DNA from: Micromonosporaceae bacterium
GTDB taxonomy: Bacteria > Actinomycetota > Actinomycetes > Mycobacteriales > Micromonosporaceae
Reading direction: 5' to 3'
NCBI GenBank assembly: GCA_019689695.1
Contig: JADGHA010000272.1
Coordinates: 1-6,156 of the forward strand
DNA: 6,156 nt
The notes under the pieces were generated by a model, which was not told where the DNA came from, did no database searches, and saw only the letters and a list, made by a program, of their open reading frames with translations. Position numbers and translations under genes: made by a program. This document shows, piece by piece, positions 5,440 to 6,156 of the stretch (the stretch's first letter is position 1; each line of letters starts with the position of its first letter).

Positions 5440-6156
5440 GCGCGGGCCGAGAGGGAGAGCTGCTGCACGGCGGCTCGCATCAGCCGTTCGCCCGTCTCGT
5501 CCAGGCGGCAGTACTCGCGGATCTCGGCCGGTCCCATGTCGCAGTTGAGGTGGAGTCGGGTGCCGGCGAAACGCCGGGCCTGGATGGCGCGGGCCTCCTC
5601 GACGCGTGCGCGTACCGCGGCGGAGGGCTCGCCGAGCCGGCGGTCGGCCAGCTTCTCGTACTCGATGCGGGGCACCTCCAGGTGAATGTCGATGCGGTCG
5701 AGCAGAGGGCCGGAAATGCGCTTCTGGTAGCGGGTGATTGCGGTGGGCGAGCAGGTGCAGGGCTTTGACGGGTCGCCGAAAAAGCCGCAGGGACAGGGGT
5801 TCATGGCAGCGACAAGAATGAACGATGCTGGAAATGTGATGGCTCCGGTGGCGCGAGAGATGGTGACGATGCGGTCCTCCAGCGGCTGGCGCATGACCTC
5901 CATCACGCGCTGGCTGAATTCGGGGAGCTCGTCCAGGAACAGGACGCCGCGGTGCGCCAGGGTGATCTCCCCCGGACGGGGCCAGGTGCCGCCGCCGACC
6001 AGTCCGGCGTAGCTGATGGTGTGGTGCGGTGCACGGAAAGGCCGCTGGCGCAGCAAAGGGCGGTCGGCCGGGAGCAAGCCGGTCACCGAGTAGATCTTGG
6101 AGACCTCCAGCGCCTCCTCCCGTGTCAGCGGTGGCAAGATCCCGGGCATGGCGCGG
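5325..6156 (-). CDS. comM: ComM/YifB family Mg-chelatase-like AAA+ helicase, C-terminal part (runs off the right edge)
   Basis: The 276 codons present cover the second half of ComM; the N-terminal Lon-like domain and Walker A loop lie beyond the window. An ATG at 6149 is internal, because the reading frame is open upstream and ARAMPGILPPLT is the usual sequence just after Walker A. Visible motifs in order are EVSKIYSVTGLL, the FRAPHHTIS segment, Walker B LFLDELPEF (about 5943-5916) and AAMNPCPCG (to 5784), followed by a second CxC that makes a four-cysteine cluster. Next comes RISGPLLDRIDIH, and then the C-terminal Mg-chelatase domain ending ALQYRPKEMG with its natural stop. ComM is a hexameric branch-migration helicase that helps integrate incoming single-stranded DNA in natural transformation and is widespread even in species not known to be competent. 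The gene converges on the truncated copCD. Identification is firm. Confidence 0.93.
   Translation of the reverse strand, partial: RAMPGILPPLTREEALEVSKIYSVTGLLPADRPLLRQRPFRAPHHTISYAGLVGGGTWPRPGEITLAHRGVLFLDELPEFSQRVMEVMRQPLEDRIVTISRATGAITFPASFILVAAMNPCPCGFFGDPSKPCTCSPTAITRYQKRISGPLLDRIDIHLEVPRIEYEKLADRRLGEPSAAVRARVEEARAIQARRFAGTRLHLNCDMGPAEIREYCRLDETGERLMRAAVQQLSLSARAYHRVLKLARTIADLAGADDIAPAHLAEALQYRPKEMG

Noticed and set aside
1..6156. tRNA or rRNA genes, CRISPR arrays, phage genes or toxin-antitoxin pairs
   Set aside because: I read through for regularly spaced repeats, cloverleaf-like segments and small gene pairs and saw none.

Overview
The window is high-GC bacterial DNA with compact genes, clear Shine-Dalgarno sites and strong G/C third-position bias. 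The protein flavours (a CmtR-type ArsR regulator, a fused CopC-CopD protein, a ComM helicase) would fit a high-GC Chloroflexota of the Sphaerobacter/Thermomicrobia kind or an actinobacterium. I cannot settle the taxonomy from the sequence alone.

Layout, left to right. (1) Positions 1-126, minus strand: the first 42 codons of a dCMP/cytidine deaminase-family protein that runs off the left edge. (2) 127-381: a divergent intergenic region with several short inverted repeats. (3) 382-744, plus strand: the N-terminal two thirds of a nitroreductase. It stops matching its family at about position 745 and then runs antisense into the next gene. (4) About 742-1617, minus strand: the N-terminal two thirds of a phenylacetate-CoA-ligase-like adenylate-forming enzyme, which loses family resemblance at the same point. 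(5) 1618-1773: a divergent control region with a 20-bp perfect palindrome, a second hairpin, an AT-rich sigma70-type promoter and an ArsR-type operator candidate. (6) 1774-5301 or so, plus strand: a metal operon of a CmtR-like ArsR/SmtB repressor, a P1B-type heavy-metal ATPase and a CopC-CopD fusion truncated in its membrane domain. (7) 5325-6156, minus strand: the C-terminal half of ComM (YifB), with its natural stop, running off the right edge.

How the genes work together. The metal operon is coherent. A three-cysteine sensor (Cys58, Cys62, Cys104) probably represses its own promoter and the downstream efflux ATPase, with the copper-binding CopC-CopD protein last. The ATPase is unusual: it has APC in place of the usual CPC in the membrane metal site, a single-cysteine HMA domain and a C-terminal HEISE motif.

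The most striking point is structural. Three genes are cut in the middle at two sites (about 742-750 and about 5299-5325), and there is no transposase at either. One model explains both: a fragment of about 4.56 kb, itself cut inside its two end genes, lies between a nitroreductase that has lost its 3' end and an intact comM 3' end. It could be a real illegitimate-recombination insertion or a chimera made during assembly; sequence alone does not decide.
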